DNA of 64,000 nucleotides from Conchocele bisecta (lineage: Eukaryota; Mollusca; Bivalvia; Lucinida; Thyasiridae). Shown piece by piece: positions 30,120-42,793 of this stretch. The position numbers and the translations under genes are program-made. The notes below the pieces were generated by a model that was given only the letters and a program-made list of their open reading frames with translations, was not told the DNA's origin and made no database searches. Numbering within the stretch: position 1 is the stretch's first letter; the number at the start of each line of letters is the position of its first letter. The stretch is taken from the NCBI GenBank assembly GCA_029237695.1, contig CM055274.1, forward strand, positions 20,387,505 through 20,451,504, given 5' to 3'.

Positions 30120-30420
30120 TCATCAAGCCTGCGTCTTTTTAAGCTGCATTTGATGGTCTCGGTACTTTGGCCCAAACATTCTGTCGTTTTTTGCAAAGAA
30201 TCGATTTCCGTGCCTACGGACACGGAAATCGATTCTTCGCAAAAATGACATAAGAATGTGCCGAACTCCCTGGACCCCAAATGCTGCGCCATATTTCATC
30301 AAAATCCGTTGCCTATTAAGGAAAATATCAAATAATACTTACTTTGGAGTGGGCCAGCTTTCAACATTTTCAGCCATTGTTGTTGTTGTTGTAACCACGT
30401 GATCATGCACCTTGGTCATG
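30120..30420 (+). mobile_element. MITE family M6, partial copy
   Basis: Homologous to 51090-51405: a central hairpin (GAATCGATTTCCGTG...CACGGAAATCGATTC) and a right end reading TTGTTGTTGTTGTAACCACG then TGATCATGCACCTTG. The left end is missing. Confidence 0.75.
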
Positions 30421-30490
30421 AAGTCGCGACTATTGCTGTATCTCCTTTTTTGGAGCCAACCATATTACATGTATATATTTGTTCTGCTTA

Positions 30491-31009
30491 AAGGTGCATG
30501 CCCACTGAGTAAGCACAAACTGTTCTTTATATTTCGGAGACATCATCGGAGACATTTTGTGGCAAAATAAAGATTCATTCACCATTACCCCAGGTATTGA
30601 TTGGCATTATTATACATTTTATATCAGACGTAAATTTTCACACTGATATCAGGGGCGATAACCGTGTTTCTTTAAAATGTTAACGGACATTACTATTTAC
30701 TCTCTGTATTTATTTGTTGATGTGCAATGATTGTAAATTTATAATTTGTCGAACATATTATTTTTTTCAAGTGACCCATTTAATTAGTATAAATGTATAA
30801 ATAATTAACAAATGCCATGCCTCATTTGCATATGAAAATAGCATGATAGCACCACGCGTCACTATCAGTAAACTAAATATTACTAAATGATTTATTACTG
30901 TATAGCGGGCAGTTTTAATTTTTAGAACTGGTGGAATAGTGACGCAATTATACACTTATTTAATTCCTATAAATAATATGTTGTGCCTACTGAGTGGGTA
31001 TGTACATGC
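30491..31009 (+). mobile_element. MITE family M5, copy 1
   Basis: Terminal inverted repeat AAAGGTGCATGCCCACTGAG (left) with its complement at 30985-31009. Interior homologous, in reverse orientation, to the copy at 63196-63803. A partial repeat of the left end follows at 31003-31105. Confidence 0.8.
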
Positions 31010-31105
31010 CCACTCAGTAAGCACAAACTGTTTTTTATATTTCGGAGACATTTTGTGGCAAAATAAACATTCATTCACCATTACCCCAATAATTGGTTGG
31101 CATTA

Positions 31106-32255
31106 TTAGAGCGGGGAGGGTTGAGCATGTGATGGGTAATTTAACGATCGGGGTTTATCCTTACCGGAATTCCGAATGGAGACCTGGTTTGGCCCTCACA
31201 TACGTCTTTGGAATTTTGTATGTGACAGTTGAATCTGACTGTACCTACATGTAGTTATGAGTGCATGCCTCTAATTACATTTCGCTACACTGCATCACAT
31301 ATGAGTTATGACGGATTATTCTTTCCAAATGTGCGTTTGAGGCGTTCTTTGTTTACGTTCTACTTCGTGGAGACTGACTTAATAATTTTGCTAATGAACA
31401 CTTCATTAGGTAAGTTTATAGTATAATATCTTTGTGTCATATTGTAGAATTGTCTCTCAATAACAATATAGCGAAGTATGAACGCCAACGCCATGCAGGT
31501 TTCATATATATTTTAGTGCGCGAAGTGTAAATGCTATTACGCACATTTTGACTGTGTAGCGTGGTGTTGCGATATAGTGCAACCCGTTGCCTATGAAGCG
31601 GAAAACGTGCAGCTAGGCTATCGATGGAAATGTTAAGGTATGACTGTATACTTTATTGTATCATTTCAAAGTCAAAATTCAAAGTCAAACATAAAACTGC
31701 GAAAGTACCTCATGTAATATAACAAAATATTCGTTGCAATGTGTAGCAGCCCATTGAAGTAGGTAAAATGTGTAGTAATGCAAACATATTGAACTGTGGG
31801 TGAGAATGGGTGTTTTGGCGTTTGACACTCAGAGACCAATGTGCAATAGGAACTGGAATAAAAAATGCATAGAAACTGCTGTCAGTGACCAAGGTACAGC
31901 AAGCTATCATTTATTACAGTTCAAATGCTCATGTAAGTGAGGTATTGGTCAGTTTCTGTTCGTAAAACTTTGAGAAATTGTCAAAAAAATAATCTCCATT
32001 GTTAAAGAAGACCCAGAAATGTATGGTGGTCAGTAATTGGAAAAGTAATGTTGTTAAAGTTATCTCCCTTGTTTATATAATACACTATGTATGCATCTTA
32101 CACAGGTTTGAATGTACAGCAAAATACAGCAAAACATGTGATCCATGAAAACATAAAAAATAATAATATCATTGTATTGTAAATGTATATCTAGAAGAGA
32201 CAACCCAATTAAATTAAAGAAAAAAAACGATTACACTGCAATATAATTACATGTA
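31106..32255. other. AT-rich non-coding stretch
   Basis: No supported gene. A frame at 31229-31426 ends near a donor-like ATTAGGTAAGT, but no acceptor or domain is visible. Confidence 0.5.
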
Positions 32256-32507
32256 TGTGTCTGTGACTGAAGAAATGGGGCTTATGGCTTTTGTGACCAA
32301 TGTAGCTCCTCAGACTGATCAAATACAGGTAGTAAACACCTGTAGCCTGATAATGATATAATAGTGCTTGTTAGAAGCAGGACAGATGATACACTTATGG
32401 TGAACAGTGCAGATTCTGATCAGACTGCGCGGATGCACAGGCCAATCTGGGTCTGCACTGGTCGCAAAACATATAAGCCCAATTTCTCCAGTCACAGCCA
32501 CATATAG
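32256..32507 (+). mobile_element. MITE family M2, copy 1
   Basis: Ends CTGTGACTGAAGAAATGGGG and CCAATTTCTCCAGTCACAG are inverted repeats, with CTGATCAG-type motifs inside. Other copies are at 34276, 38300, 39363, 51740, 59317 and 61125. Confidence 0.8.
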
Positions 32508-32516
32508 TTTCCAACC

Positions 32517-33016
32517 NNNNNNNNNNNNNNNNNNNNNNNNNNNNNNNNNNNNNNNNNNNNNNNNNNNNNNNNNNNNNNNNNNNNNNNNNNNNNNNNNNNN
32601 NNNNNNNNNNNNNNNNNNNNNNNNNNNNNNNNNNNNNNNNNNNNNNNNNNNNNNNNNNNNNNNNNNNNNNNNNNNNNNNNNNNNNNNNNNNNNNNNNNNN
32701 NNNNNNNNNNNNNNNNNNNNNNNNNNNNNNNNNNNNNNNNNNNNNNNNNNNNNNNNNNNNNNNNNNNNNNNNNNNNNNNNNNNNNNNNNNNNNNNNNNNN
32801 NNNNNNNNNNNNNNNNNNNNNNNNNNNNNNNNNNNNNNNNNNNNNNNNNNNNNNNNNNNNNNNNNNNNNNNNNNNNNNNNNNNNNNNNNNNNNNNNNNNN
32901 NNNNNNNNNNNNNNNNNNNNNNNNNNNNNNNNNNNNNNNNNNNNNNNNNNNNNNNNNNNNNNNNNNNNNNNNNNNNNNNNNNNNNNNNNNNNNNNNNNNN
33001 NNNNNNNNNNNNNNNN
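32517..33016. other. Assembly gap, 500 N
   Basis: Exactly 500 N. The round number suggests a placeholder of unknown true length. Confidence 1.
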
Positions 33017-33099
33017 ATTCTACTGAAAACACCTCACATTTTAAAGAAATTCTCGACTCCAAAGAGGACCAAATATTAGGGGCGGACCAACTATTAGGG

Positions 33100-33440
33100 A
33101 AAATAGTACACGGCAACACCGTTAATATATCGTATACATTTACGGTATTCTGGTACATTTATACCGTACATAAATCTGGTGTGTTTGTACGATACAAACG
33201 TACCAGAATTATACACATGTATGATCATGTATGCAAATCGTATAAACGTACTATTTGAATGGTATATCTATACGATATTGGTTGGTATGTACGGTACAAA
33301 CATACTGTACGTTTATATTATACGCATATCGTATATAAATCATATTGTATTGGTATAGTATGTATAGTATTGGTACAGTACGTATAGTTGACCTGCAGAA
33401 AAGCGCTACTGTACATGTATAGTACGTTATTATATGCGTA
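33100..33440. repeat. Degenerate TACG/GTAC-rich low-complexity stretch
   Basis: Words such as CGTATA, GTACGG, TACGTATAG and their complements recur without a fixed period, so it is open to self-pairing at many registers. Confidence 0.5.
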
Positions 33441-33492
33441 CGTTTAATTAATTCCCATAGAAACCCCATGAAACGCAAGCCGTTCATATTGA

Positions 33493-33829
33493 CACCTCGT
33501 GAATTCTTATTGGTCAGTGCAGGGATACGTTTCATCTCGAAAGTAGTTTCTTCTAAATAATCACCAATTAATGTATATGTTATATATTTGTAAATTGTAA
33601 GTGATGAATGCTACATGTATAATACAAATGTTATTTGATTTGTATGTGGTTACGTGCACCTCGTGAATTCTTATTGGTGCAGGAACTACGTTTCACCTCG
33701 AAAATAGTTTCTTCTTAATAATCACCAATGAATGTATATGTTGTATATTTGTGAGGCCCATGTAAATTGTAAGTGATGTAGGCTACATGTATAATACAAA
33801 TGATATTGGTTTTGTATGTGGTTACGTGC
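33493..33829 (+). repeat. Tandem duplication, period about 164 bp
   Basis: CACCTCGTGAATTCTTATTG at 33493 recurs at 33657, and both copies end GTATGTGGTTACGTGCA. Confidence 0.88.
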
Positions 33830-34061
33830 AATTATTTTGTCCGCGCAAAACATATTGCGCTGCTAACGTCGTGCAATACCGCACGCTACGAAATTCATGC
33901 ATATACCCACATACATATTAAATAACTATTTCATATCTGATCAGAAGCCGCGTATAGCGTCCACTTTGTATAGTAACATGTATGAATACATATTAATTGG
34001 TGACTAATTGGTGGCTCTTTAACAACTGTTTACGCAGCAACATTTCTACCAATGTGTCAAC

Positions 34062-34265
34062 TAATAGTACAGTGCAACCTCTCTAAACCGGACACCAAGA
34101 AAACATCTGTGATCTTATTTGTTATGAGTTGTTTGGTCATTTATCTCATGTGATGCTGTCTGTGCGTGATAGCATAACACACAATAATGGCTCAGAATGT
34201 TCACATGCCTGATTCACAGTGATACCTCTCTAAGCCGGACACCCTGGAGATCTCCCAGGGTGTAA
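34062..34265 (+). repeat. Dispersed repeat M8, copy 1
   Basis: Begins ACAGTGCAACCTCTCTAAAC with a GGACACC box and has a second CCTCTCTAAGCCGGACACC near its end. Homologous to 50086-50285. Confidence 0.7.
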
Positions 34266-34275
34266 TTCCGGCATA

Positions 34276-34515
34276 TGTGTCTCTGACTAGATACATGTGG
34301 CATATGGGTTTTGGGACCTGTGTAGATATAGAGCAGCCTGTGCATTTGCACAGTCTGATCAGGATATGTACCGTTCGCTAGTCCGTCGTTGAGTTCATGC
34401 TTGCGTCTTACAAGCAATGCAACTCGTTATCAGACGACAGGGACTTGCAATTTGATTAGGAGTTACACTGGTCACAAATCAGATAAGACCCATTTCTCCA
34501 GTCACAGCCATATAT
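34276..34515 (+). mobile_element. MITE family M2, copy 2
   Basis: Diverged left end (GTGTCTCTGACTAGATACAT), good right end (CCATTTCTCCAGTCACAGCC), inner CAGTCTGATCAGGATATG. Confidence 0.7.
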
Positions 34516-34839
34516 GAGTACATGCATGAATATGATTTACTTAATTGCGAATTTTACACCCATTACACCAATAGACCAGTCTTACAAATCACAAGTATCT
34601 TCACATTTTAGTACAACAATTACTGCCTAAATACCACTGATGTTAGAATCACAGGTGAAATTCTCGGACCGGTGACACACACACAAATAAATGCCCATTA
34701 AAAATCCCATTACTATGGTGGCTCGTTAGGGACATTTAGTCTCTTCGTTTCTTCGTGACGACGGGACGAAGATCAGCGTGACGAAGAAACGAAGTTTAAT
34801 AATTAAACTGCACGAAGTTGTGTTGAACAAGGACACGCC

Positions 34840-34890
34840 GAATCGACCATTCGCAGCGGTGGAGGTGGGAATCGAACTCGGGGGTTTCTT
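34840..34890 (-). repeat. tRNA-like SINE fragment
   Basis: On the minus strand CGAGTTCGATTCCCACC is a B-box-like T-arm. No convincing A box or acceptor stem was found. Confidence 0.35.
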
Positions 34891-35144
34891 CGTTTCGTCG
34901 CTACGTGTTCTATTACGACTTTTATCATTAGTTTGGAAATAATGTGCATATATTTGCATAATATTGTACTGATATGAAAAGTTTCTTAACTTTTGATCGT
35001 ATTAAAACATTTCGATGTGGTTTTCTGCATGTGGTTTGTATTGTCATTATCTATCAGCTTACAAAATGTATTTCCAAGTTTAATTTATTTTCTATTTAAT
35101 TCCACTCTAATATAATGAATAATATTATATACATCGTATTACAG

Positions 35145-35264
35145 ATGAAATGCCTTCAATACTGGCCAAATGAGGGAGAAGCTAATTACGGTGCTATATC
35201 CGTTACTTTGATTTCTGAGGTCGCCCGCTCCGAGTTTACGATAAGGGAATTCCTCTGTCAAGAG
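35145..35264 (+). CDS. Receptor-type protein tyrosine phosphatase, exon a (domain 1)
   Basis: Acceptor ATTACAG and donor GAG|GTATGT bound 120 bp (40 codons, phase 0 to 0). The peptide MKCLQYWPNEGE followed by YGAISV is the conserved strand region of classical phosphatase domains that precedes the WPD loop. Earlier domain-1 exons were not found in the window; one could lie in the assembly gap. Confidence 0.85.
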
Positions 35265-35339
35265 GTATGTTCAGAACGTTTGTTGTCCTTTTATTGAAAC
35301 GATACTCATAAATATAAATAACCAAGAAACAACTATTCC

Positions 35340-37685
35340 ATGTTTCGGCACAAGGTCTAGAACCCACTCCTCCAATGCTTCTGCACAATGTTTAGAACCC
35401 ACTCTTCCAACGTTTCCGCACACGGTCTAGAAGCCACTCTTCCAATGGTTCCGCACAATGTCTAGAACCCACACTTCCAATGTTTCGGCACAAGGTCTAT
35501 AACCCAATATTCCAATGTTTCGGCACAAGGTCTAGAACCCAATATTCCAGTGTTTCGGAACAAGGCCTGGAACCGACACTTCCAATGTTTTAGCGCAAAG
35601 GCGAGAACCCACTCTTCCAATGTTTCGGTACAAGGTTCAGAACCGACACTTCCAATGTTTCGGTGCAAAGGCGAGAACCAACTATTCCAATGGTTCGGCA
35701 CAAGGTCTAGAACCCACTCTTCCAACGTTTTGGCACAAAAGCGAGAACGCACTCTTACAATGTTCGGTACAAGGTCGAGAACCCACTCTTCCGATGTTTC
35801 GGTACAAGGTCAAGAACCCATTCTTCCAACGTTTCGGCACAAGGCCTGGAACCCACTCTTCCAATCGTTTCGGTACAAGTTATAGAAGTTTCGGCTCGAG
35901 GTCTAGAACCCACTATTCAAATGGTTCGTATCACTGTCTAGAACCCACACTTCCAATGTTTCGGCGCAAAGACGAGAACCCACTCTTCCAATGTTTCGGC
36001 TCGAGGTCTAGAACCCACTATTCAAATGGTTCGTATCACTGTCTAGAACCCACACTTCCAATGTTTCGGCGCAAAGGCGAGAACCGACTCTTCCAATGTT
36101 TCGGCACAAGGTCAAGAACCCACTCTTCCAATGTTTCGGCACAAGATCTAGAACCAACTCTTCCAACGATTCGGCACAATGTCAGAAGGTCTAGAACGCA
36201 CTCTTCCGATATTTCGGCACAAAGTCTAAAACCCACTCTTCAAATGTTTCGGTACAAGTTCTAAAACCCACTCTTCCAATGTTTCGGCACAAGGTATATA
36301 ACCCACTCTTCCAATGTTTTGGCACAATGTCTAGAACCCACTCTTCCAATGTTTCGGCACAATGTCGAGAACCCACTCTTCCAACACTTCGGCACAATGT
36401 CTCAATGTCTAGAACAGCACCCTTTCGATGCTTCGGCGCAAGGTCTATAATACACTCGTCCAATGTTTCGAATCAAGGTCTAGAACCCACTCTTCCAATG
36501 TTTCGGCACAAGGTCTACAACCCACTCTTCCAATGTTTCGGCACAAGGTTTATAATCCACTGTTCCAATATATCTGCACAATGTCGAGAACCCACTCTTC
36601 CAATATTTCGGCACAATGTCTAAATCTCACTCTTCCAATGTTTCGTCACAAGGTCTAGAACCCACTCTTCCTACGTTTCGGCACAATGTATAGAACCCAC
36701 TCTCCCAACGTTTCGGTACAAGGTATATAACCCACTCTTCCAATGTTTCGGCCAAAGGTCTAAAACCCACTCTTCCAATGTTTCGGCACAAGGTCTAGAA
36801 CCCACTCTTCCAATGTTTCGCATAAGGTATATAACCCACTCTTACAATGTTTCGGCACAACGCCTGTAACCCACTCTTCCAATGTTTCGGCACAAGGTCT
36901 AGAACCCACGTTTCGGCACAAGACCTGGAACCCACTCTTCCAATGTTTCGGCACAAGGTCTAGAACCCACTCTTCCAATGTTTCCAGGCAATGTCGAGAA
37001 CCCAGTCTTCCAACACTTCGGCACAATGTCACAAGGTCTAGAGCTCACTTTTCCGATGTTTCGGCACAATGTCTAGATTCCACTCATCCAATGTTAGGGC
37101 ACAAGGTCTAGAACCCACTCTTCCAACGTTTCGACACAAGGTCTAGGACCCACTCTTCCAATGTTTCGGTACAAGGTCTAGAACCCACTCTTCCGATGTT
37201 TCGGCGGACGGTCTAGAATCTACTCTTACAATGTATTGAACAATGTATAGAAACCACTCTTCCAACGTTTCGGCACAATGTCTAGAATCAACTATTCCAA
37301 TGTTTTGCAGCAATGTCGAGAACCAACTCTTCTAACTCTTCGGTACAAGGTCTAGAACCCACTCTTCCGATGTTTCGGAAGACGGTATAGAATCCACTCT
37401 TCCAATGTTTCGGCCAAAGGTCTAGAACCCACTCCTCCAATGTTTCGGCACAATGTCTAGAACTCACTGTTCCAATTTGTTGGCACACGGTCTCCCACAC
37501 TTCCAACGTTTCGGAACAAGGTATATAACCTACTCTTCGAACGTTTCGACACAAGGTCGAGGACCCACTCTTCCAACTTTTCGGCACAAGGTCTATAACA
37601 CACTCTTCCAATGTTTCGGCAAAAGGATTATAACCCACTCTTCCAACGCTTCGCCACAGCGCATTGTGCCGAAACGTTGGAAGAG
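35340..37685. repeat. 35-bp minisatellite, about 65 copies, in an intron
   Basis: Unit close to GAACCCACTCTTCCAATG plus TTTCGGCACAAGGTCTA, 35 bp, with point variants throughout. One inverted unit ends the array (37666-37692). Because 35 is not a multiple of 3, three successive units give a 35-codon period, and several frames on both strands stay open for long distances. Those frames are not genes. Confidence 0.95.
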
Positions 37686-37835
37686 TGGGTTCATTGTTAC
37701 AGAAATATTGTTCAACATATTGTATGTATACGGAAATCTGCATAAATATAAAGACCAGCACATACAGACCACACTTTCAGTCATGGAAAACCATGTAGAT
37801 GCAGACCTTCTCATCACGATATGTGCACGTTATCA

Positions 37836-38131
37836 GTAGCCGATTTCACCAACATTGCAAAGTATACTTTTCTAGCAAAGTACACTTTGAGAGAGAAATC
37901 ATTAATTTTTTCCCGAAATGCATTATTTCCTATAGAACTAACGACTGCATATATTTGATGATAAAAAGTATGTATAATTATTATACTGAATTTATTACAT
38001 TATCACAGCCACAATGGCTGTGATAATGTAAGAAATTCAGTATAATAAAAATTAATAAAGTTATCCTATAATTGAACATGATAAGTATTTGCTAGATAAG
38101 TATACTTTGCAATGTTGGTGAAATAGGCTAC
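37836..38131. mobile_element. MITE family M1, copy 2
   Basis: Near-complete palindrome with ends GTAGCCGATTTCACC and GGTGAAATAGGCTAC and the central TTATCACAGCC hairpin. Confidence 0.88.
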
Positions 38132-38299
38132 AGGTACGTACTGACTGATAACATAATGTCGTATCTTGCTTTGACTAGATACTTGAATGAATAGCCGGGT
38201 TACAACGAACTGACAACTGACGGTTCATTGGTTGAACGGCATCACATGACGTTATCGAATTACGTCAGTGTTCTCACGCAACGTATACTATACATATTA

Positions 38300-38578
38300 T
38301 GTGACTGTGACTAGGGGAATGAGGCGTATGGGGTTTGTGACCAGCGTATCTCCGGATCAAATAGCACACACATGTAGCCGGATACCAATATATAGTGCTT
38401 GTTAGACGCACGACCGGTGTGATAACGATATATATTGCTTGTTAGCATTTTGACGGGTGTTTTATTGCTGGCATGGCGAAGAGTGTAGATCTTGATCAGA
38501 CTGTGCGAATGCAAAGGCTGATCTAGATATACACTTGTCACAAAACCCATAAGCCCGATGTCTCCATTCACAGGGAAC
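38300..38578 (+). mobile_element. MITE family M2, copy 3
   Basis: Left end GTGACTGTGACTAGGGGAAT, inner GATCAGACTGTGCGAATGC, right end GATGTCTCCATTCACAGGG. Confidence 0.7.
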
Positions 38579-38774
38579 ATAATAAGGTTGCGTTATTTTC
38601 AACGAAACCGTGTTATATTTGATCATGCTAATGCATAACATGTTACCGGATGAATATAATAACATGTTATTGTATTTTGATATGAAAATTATCCGGCTCT
38701 GCTCGGTTTGGAAACGGTAGGAATTCCTATAGGAACCTTGAAATTCCTACGCGTTTCCTATCCTTTTCTTATTA

Positions 38775-39000
38775 TATATGAGCCGCGACATGGGAAAACG
38801 GCTTAATGACAAAATTTTCCGTTTTTACTTGTTTGTGTATTCTGAAATGTACATCTTTTAAAAGCCATATGCCGCAAACATTATCAATGTATCCCAATTA
38901 TTTTTCTTTTTTATAAGTATTTTTTTATGACGCGTGGTAAAAATGTATATGACGTTTTAGATCAATGACGTCAAAATTGCGACATTTTTAGAAACGGCGT
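38775..39000 (+). repeat. Dispersed repeat related to 19325-19545
   Basis: Starts GAGCCGCGACATGGGAAAAC and ends in clustered ATGACGT motifs. Confidence 0.5.
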
Positions 39001-39362
39001 ATACAAGGGGTGTTGAGAAAATACCAGGAAAGTCCTATAGTTTTGTCATATTTTATCACATTTCAACACAATTTGGATATCTCGTAGCCGGGCCAATTGT
39101 CTCCCATTAAGTCAAGATAAAGTATGAAAATAATGTTTATAGCTCGTGTTGCAGTTGCTAAAGTAACGTTTTGGATTGCGGCTCAAGGAACGTAATGATG
39201 TACAGTGTACTAGAGTAGGAAAAAGTATCACATGTGAATACATGAAACGTGACAGAACCGCCGCTGAGAATCACATGCATGCATCTGTTGTAAGAAGTTG
39301 CTCAAACGTTAGCAATCCGTTTGTTGTACGTGACCATTTCATCACGTGGCTGTGCTATGCAT

Positions 39363-39688
39363 ATGGACGGGTGACTGGATACATGTGGCATATGGAAAGT
39401 GTCACCAGAGCAGGTGTTGATCGAATATAACATTACTTTAGCCTGATATCGAACTGTATGTCTTGTTAGAAGAATGATGGAATTGATGGAATTGATGGAA
39501 TGGCGAATGATTTCGGGACAATGATTTTGATATGGGACTTGCGACCGGTGTAGATCCGCAGTCTGATCAGGATCTGCCACTGTACGCCATTCCATCAATG
39601 AAACACCCGCCATGCTGCTTAAAAGCAATATAGACCATTATCACCGGTAACAAATCCATAAGCCCCATTTCTCCATACACAGGCACAT
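39363..39688 (+). mobile_element. MITE family M2, copy 4
   Basis: Inner GATCCGCAGTCTGATCAGG and right end CCCCATTTCTCCATACACAG are clear; the left end is diverged. It ends about 45 bp before a phosphatase exon. Confidence 0.65.
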
Positions 39689-39734
39689 ACATACAAACTT
39701 GACTCACTGGAAACACACTATACCCGTATCGCAG

Positions 39735-39889
39735 GTGGACACGGGTTCGAGCCGTCAGGTAATCCAGTACCACTATACAGCGTGGCCGGACAAGGACGTG
39801 CCCGATACTCCCGTATCACTCGTCCAGTTCTGGACGAAGGTGAAACACAGCAAATATGCCGACCGGACGCCATGGCTCGTACACTGCAG
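39735..39889 (+). CDS. Receptor-type protein tyrosine phosphatase, exon b (WPD loop)
   Basis: Acceptor TCGCAG and donor CTGCAG|GTATAT bound 155 bp, phase 0 to 2. It encodes QYHYTAWPDKDVP, the WPD loop with the general-acid Asp, and ends LVHC with the first two bases of the next codon. The catalytic motif is thus split across the intron. Confidence 0.92.
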
Positions 39890-40245
39890 GTATATTGCCG
39901 CACTTTCGTTAGGGCCTAGAAAAAACAACATGTGGTGCTGGCAACGGTCCAGATAAAAAAACTAGATAGAGATGGTCGACTTTTTTTTAATGTTATTAGA
40001 CAGCTGTATGTGCTAATATGGTGGACTAGGTTCACTATTTGGTACTTATGGTTGTTGTTATTGCTGCAGGCACACGGAAGACAAGCGCCTAAAGTACGCA
40101 AAGGACACCTTATGCACACGAAGAATAGAGTATTAACTTGTTTTCTTTTTTTAAAACAGTCTAGAATAATATTCATACATGTAGGTAGGGTCGGCTTGCC
40201 CGCACCACAATACCGTTTTAGACCGCGTGTTCCCATTGCAGATAT

Positions 40246-40541
40246 GTAGCCTATTTCATCAAACTTGCAAAGAATACTTATCTTCCTAAGTATATTTTGA
40301 GGGAGAAATTTTCAATTTCAGGATAAATTTATTAATTTGTATTATGCTGAATTTATTACATTATCACAGCCATTTTGGCTAATAAATTCAGTATAATAAT
40401 TCTGCATACTTTTAATCGTCAAATATATGCAGTCGTTAGTTTTAGATGAAACAATGCATGTCGGAAAAAATAAATGATTACTCCCTCTTAGTATACTTAG
40501 CTAGATAAGAATGCTTAGCAATTTTGGTGAAATCGGCTTCA
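40246..40541. mobile_element. MITE family M1, copy 3
   Basis: Ends GTAGCCTATTTCATC and GATGAAATC-type complement; the centre keeps only part of the TTATCACAGCC hairpin. Confidence 0.8.
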
Positions 40542-40973
40542 TAAGTGAACGGTGTTCAAACGTGGTCCAAACGCGCATTTTTTTTTTATCAATCAATCAA
40601 CACCCTGTATGGCCGATTACAAAAGTGTGTAAACGGGTTTTTACCGTTTGTTACCAAGTTCAAAACGTTTTCTTGCTTTAGTATGCAATCAAAATGCCGT
40701 GTTTTCATGGCGTAGCGTTTTTGGAGACTATTTGCATGCGCAATGAATCCAAAACAAAACTCGGGGTGTCCTGAAACTCTGCGCATGCGCATAAAGCATA
40801 ACACGAGGAAACGTACAGCAAACACAACAAATTATTGTCTGGCCAAATTTGGCACAGACCAAGATGTCATGTGAAGACTTGGAACAAAAGCTCATGCGCT
40901 GCGGTAGTGCTCATGTGAATGGCGTCATAATAATGAGACACGCCATGTGATTTTGTAACTTCGGACATCCGCG

Positions 40974-41163
40974 TAATTTCATGAAATACGTTTACAAAAT
41001 TTACCATATTTTCCGTAAATGGCGTCAAAAGTTGTCAAAATGTTCAGAGTACATGCGGAGTTAAATTAAATTCCGCATGTACTCTGAAAATTGTCAACTT
41101 TTGCCTTTATTTATGAAAAATATTGTACCTTTTGTAAACGTATTTAATGAAATTACGCATAGT
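40974..41163. mobile_element. Palindromic MITE-like element
   Basis: Arms from GCGTAATTTCATGAAATACG to its complement AATGAAATTACGC close on CAGAGTACATGCGGA...TCCGCATGTACTCTG. A partial relative lies near 60280-60370. Confidence 0.75.
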
Positions 41164-41714
41164 CAGGAGGTACATAATCACAGGCTAGTGACGTTTAGTT
41201 GCGGGCTCGAAAGATAAGATACATACAAATGATGTTTAAGGAATAAAACCATGAGCTACAACCCATGGTTTTATTACAGGGTCCATATATTTAGACTGCA
41301 TGTGCTGATAGATTAAAAAAATGTAAATAACAAAATTCGGAGTTAAAATAAAATATCTTATTTTTTACGTCATTTCGTCGCAATTCATAGCATTGTCGGT
41401 CAATAGCGTGACGTTATTGGCAAAGACGATGAAAGTCTCGTCTTTTAATGTCGTCAAACAAACTTTAACGAAACTTTAGCGACGTCACATGTGGCTAATG
41501 TAGTGTACTGGGATATACAGTCGGCGCAATTTAAACACTTTCAGCCATTGTTGTTGTTGTTGTAGCCACGTGGTCATACACCTTGTTTTTTCATAATGTT
41601 ATTTATTATTCATGTCCGTTATTGTGGAATATAGGTGAAAATGGTACATACCTGAGTGTAATTGTTAGTTTTATAAATATGTTTGGCTCTCCTGAACATT
41701 TTACAAAAAGTGAG

Positions 41715-41821
41715 TTACAGTGGGGTCAGGGTATAAGTGCACACACGAATGAACACGACAGGTTGGAACCAACCTGTCGTGTTCGTTCGTGTGTGCACTT
41801 ACACGCTGACCCCACTGTAAA
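41715..41821. mobile_element. Perfect-palindrome element M4, copy 1
   Basis: ACAGTGGGGTCAG, GTGCACACACGAA and GAACACGACAGGTTGG mirror around 41768. Other copies at 54456 and 63235. Confidence 0.9.
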
Positions 41822-41840
41822 CGCAATACGTTGAATGGGC

Positions 41841-41965
41841 GTTTATGAAAGTAAGTACAGTGTAAATATTAATCATTAACATAAATGTTACCATTGTTGG
41901 TATGATAGTAGTAAAGGTACATGCCCACTCAGTAATCATAAACTGTTCTTTCTCGGAATTCAATA
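41841..41965 (+). repeat. Direct repeat flanking a 0.95-kb block, left
   Basis: GTTTATGAAAGTAAGTACAG through to the CCCACTCAGTA box recurs almost exactly at 42794-42918. Confidence 0.88.
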
Positions 41966-42793
41966 AGTGTATAATAGTGTCATTATTCAACCAGTTCTAA
42001 AACATTCGAGTGCCCGCTATACAGATATAATCATTTAGTAATATTTATTTTACTGATAGTGACTCGCGGTGACTAAAATTAAAGGTACATGCCAACGCAG
42101 CAGGTTACACTGTACTACTACTTTTCATTTTCTGTCATGCCTTATATGAGCCATTTGTCTACCCACTAACGAGTTATTTTTAATTACAGCGCGTGTTAAT
42201 TGGTGTTAAATCGCATTTTATATGCCGCGACCAGAAAGGGTATTTTCCGACCTCGTGCTATTATTACCAATACCCGTCACGTGACACGGTCAATCATATC
42301 ACATCTTTGACATGCGCACTGAAGTATCGGAAGTTGAGAAGAAAAATCTCTGTTCGAGTCCAAATCTAAATCTCCACGTAACTCTTTCCATTTAGTGATC
42401 TGGTCGCCAATATAAACCACTCTCTCTCTCTGTACTGCCTGTCCCTCAGACAATTCGCCTTTTTTTTGACCGACGCCGTTTCATACAATTTCCGTCCTGG
42501 ACGTTTCGACATGTTGATATTCTTATTTACATATTGGGAAGCCTACTGGCGCGCGTAGTATACTGCGCATGAGCACCGCAAGCCGTGATGTGAAAGTCGT
42601 CGTTCCCGCACACTATCAAAATAGACTGTTACCGCCGCGCGTCGCTAACAGTAAATTGATAATTAATAAATGATTATATTTGTATAGCGGGCACTCATAA
42701 TTTTTAGAACTGGTGGAATAGTGACATAATTATACACTTATTTAATTCCTATAAAGAACATTTTGTGCCTACTGCGTGGGCCTGTACCTTTAA
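41914..42793 (+). mobile_element. MITE family M5, copy with altered interior
   Basis: Left end AAAGGTACATGCCCACTCAG and right end near CTGCGTGGGCCTGTACCTTT are inverted. The middle (about 42090-42600) is unlike other copies and may be a nested insertion. Confidence 0.65.

Noticed and set aside
32319..33258. Two long frames across the gap
   Set aside because: They are open only because of 500 N.
35340..37685. CRISPR array
   Set aside because: Units are contiguous with no unique spacers, and the setting is an animal intron.
35462..37839. Many frames of 60-214 codons with repeated peptides on both strands
   Set aside because: All are readings of the 35-bp minisatellite.
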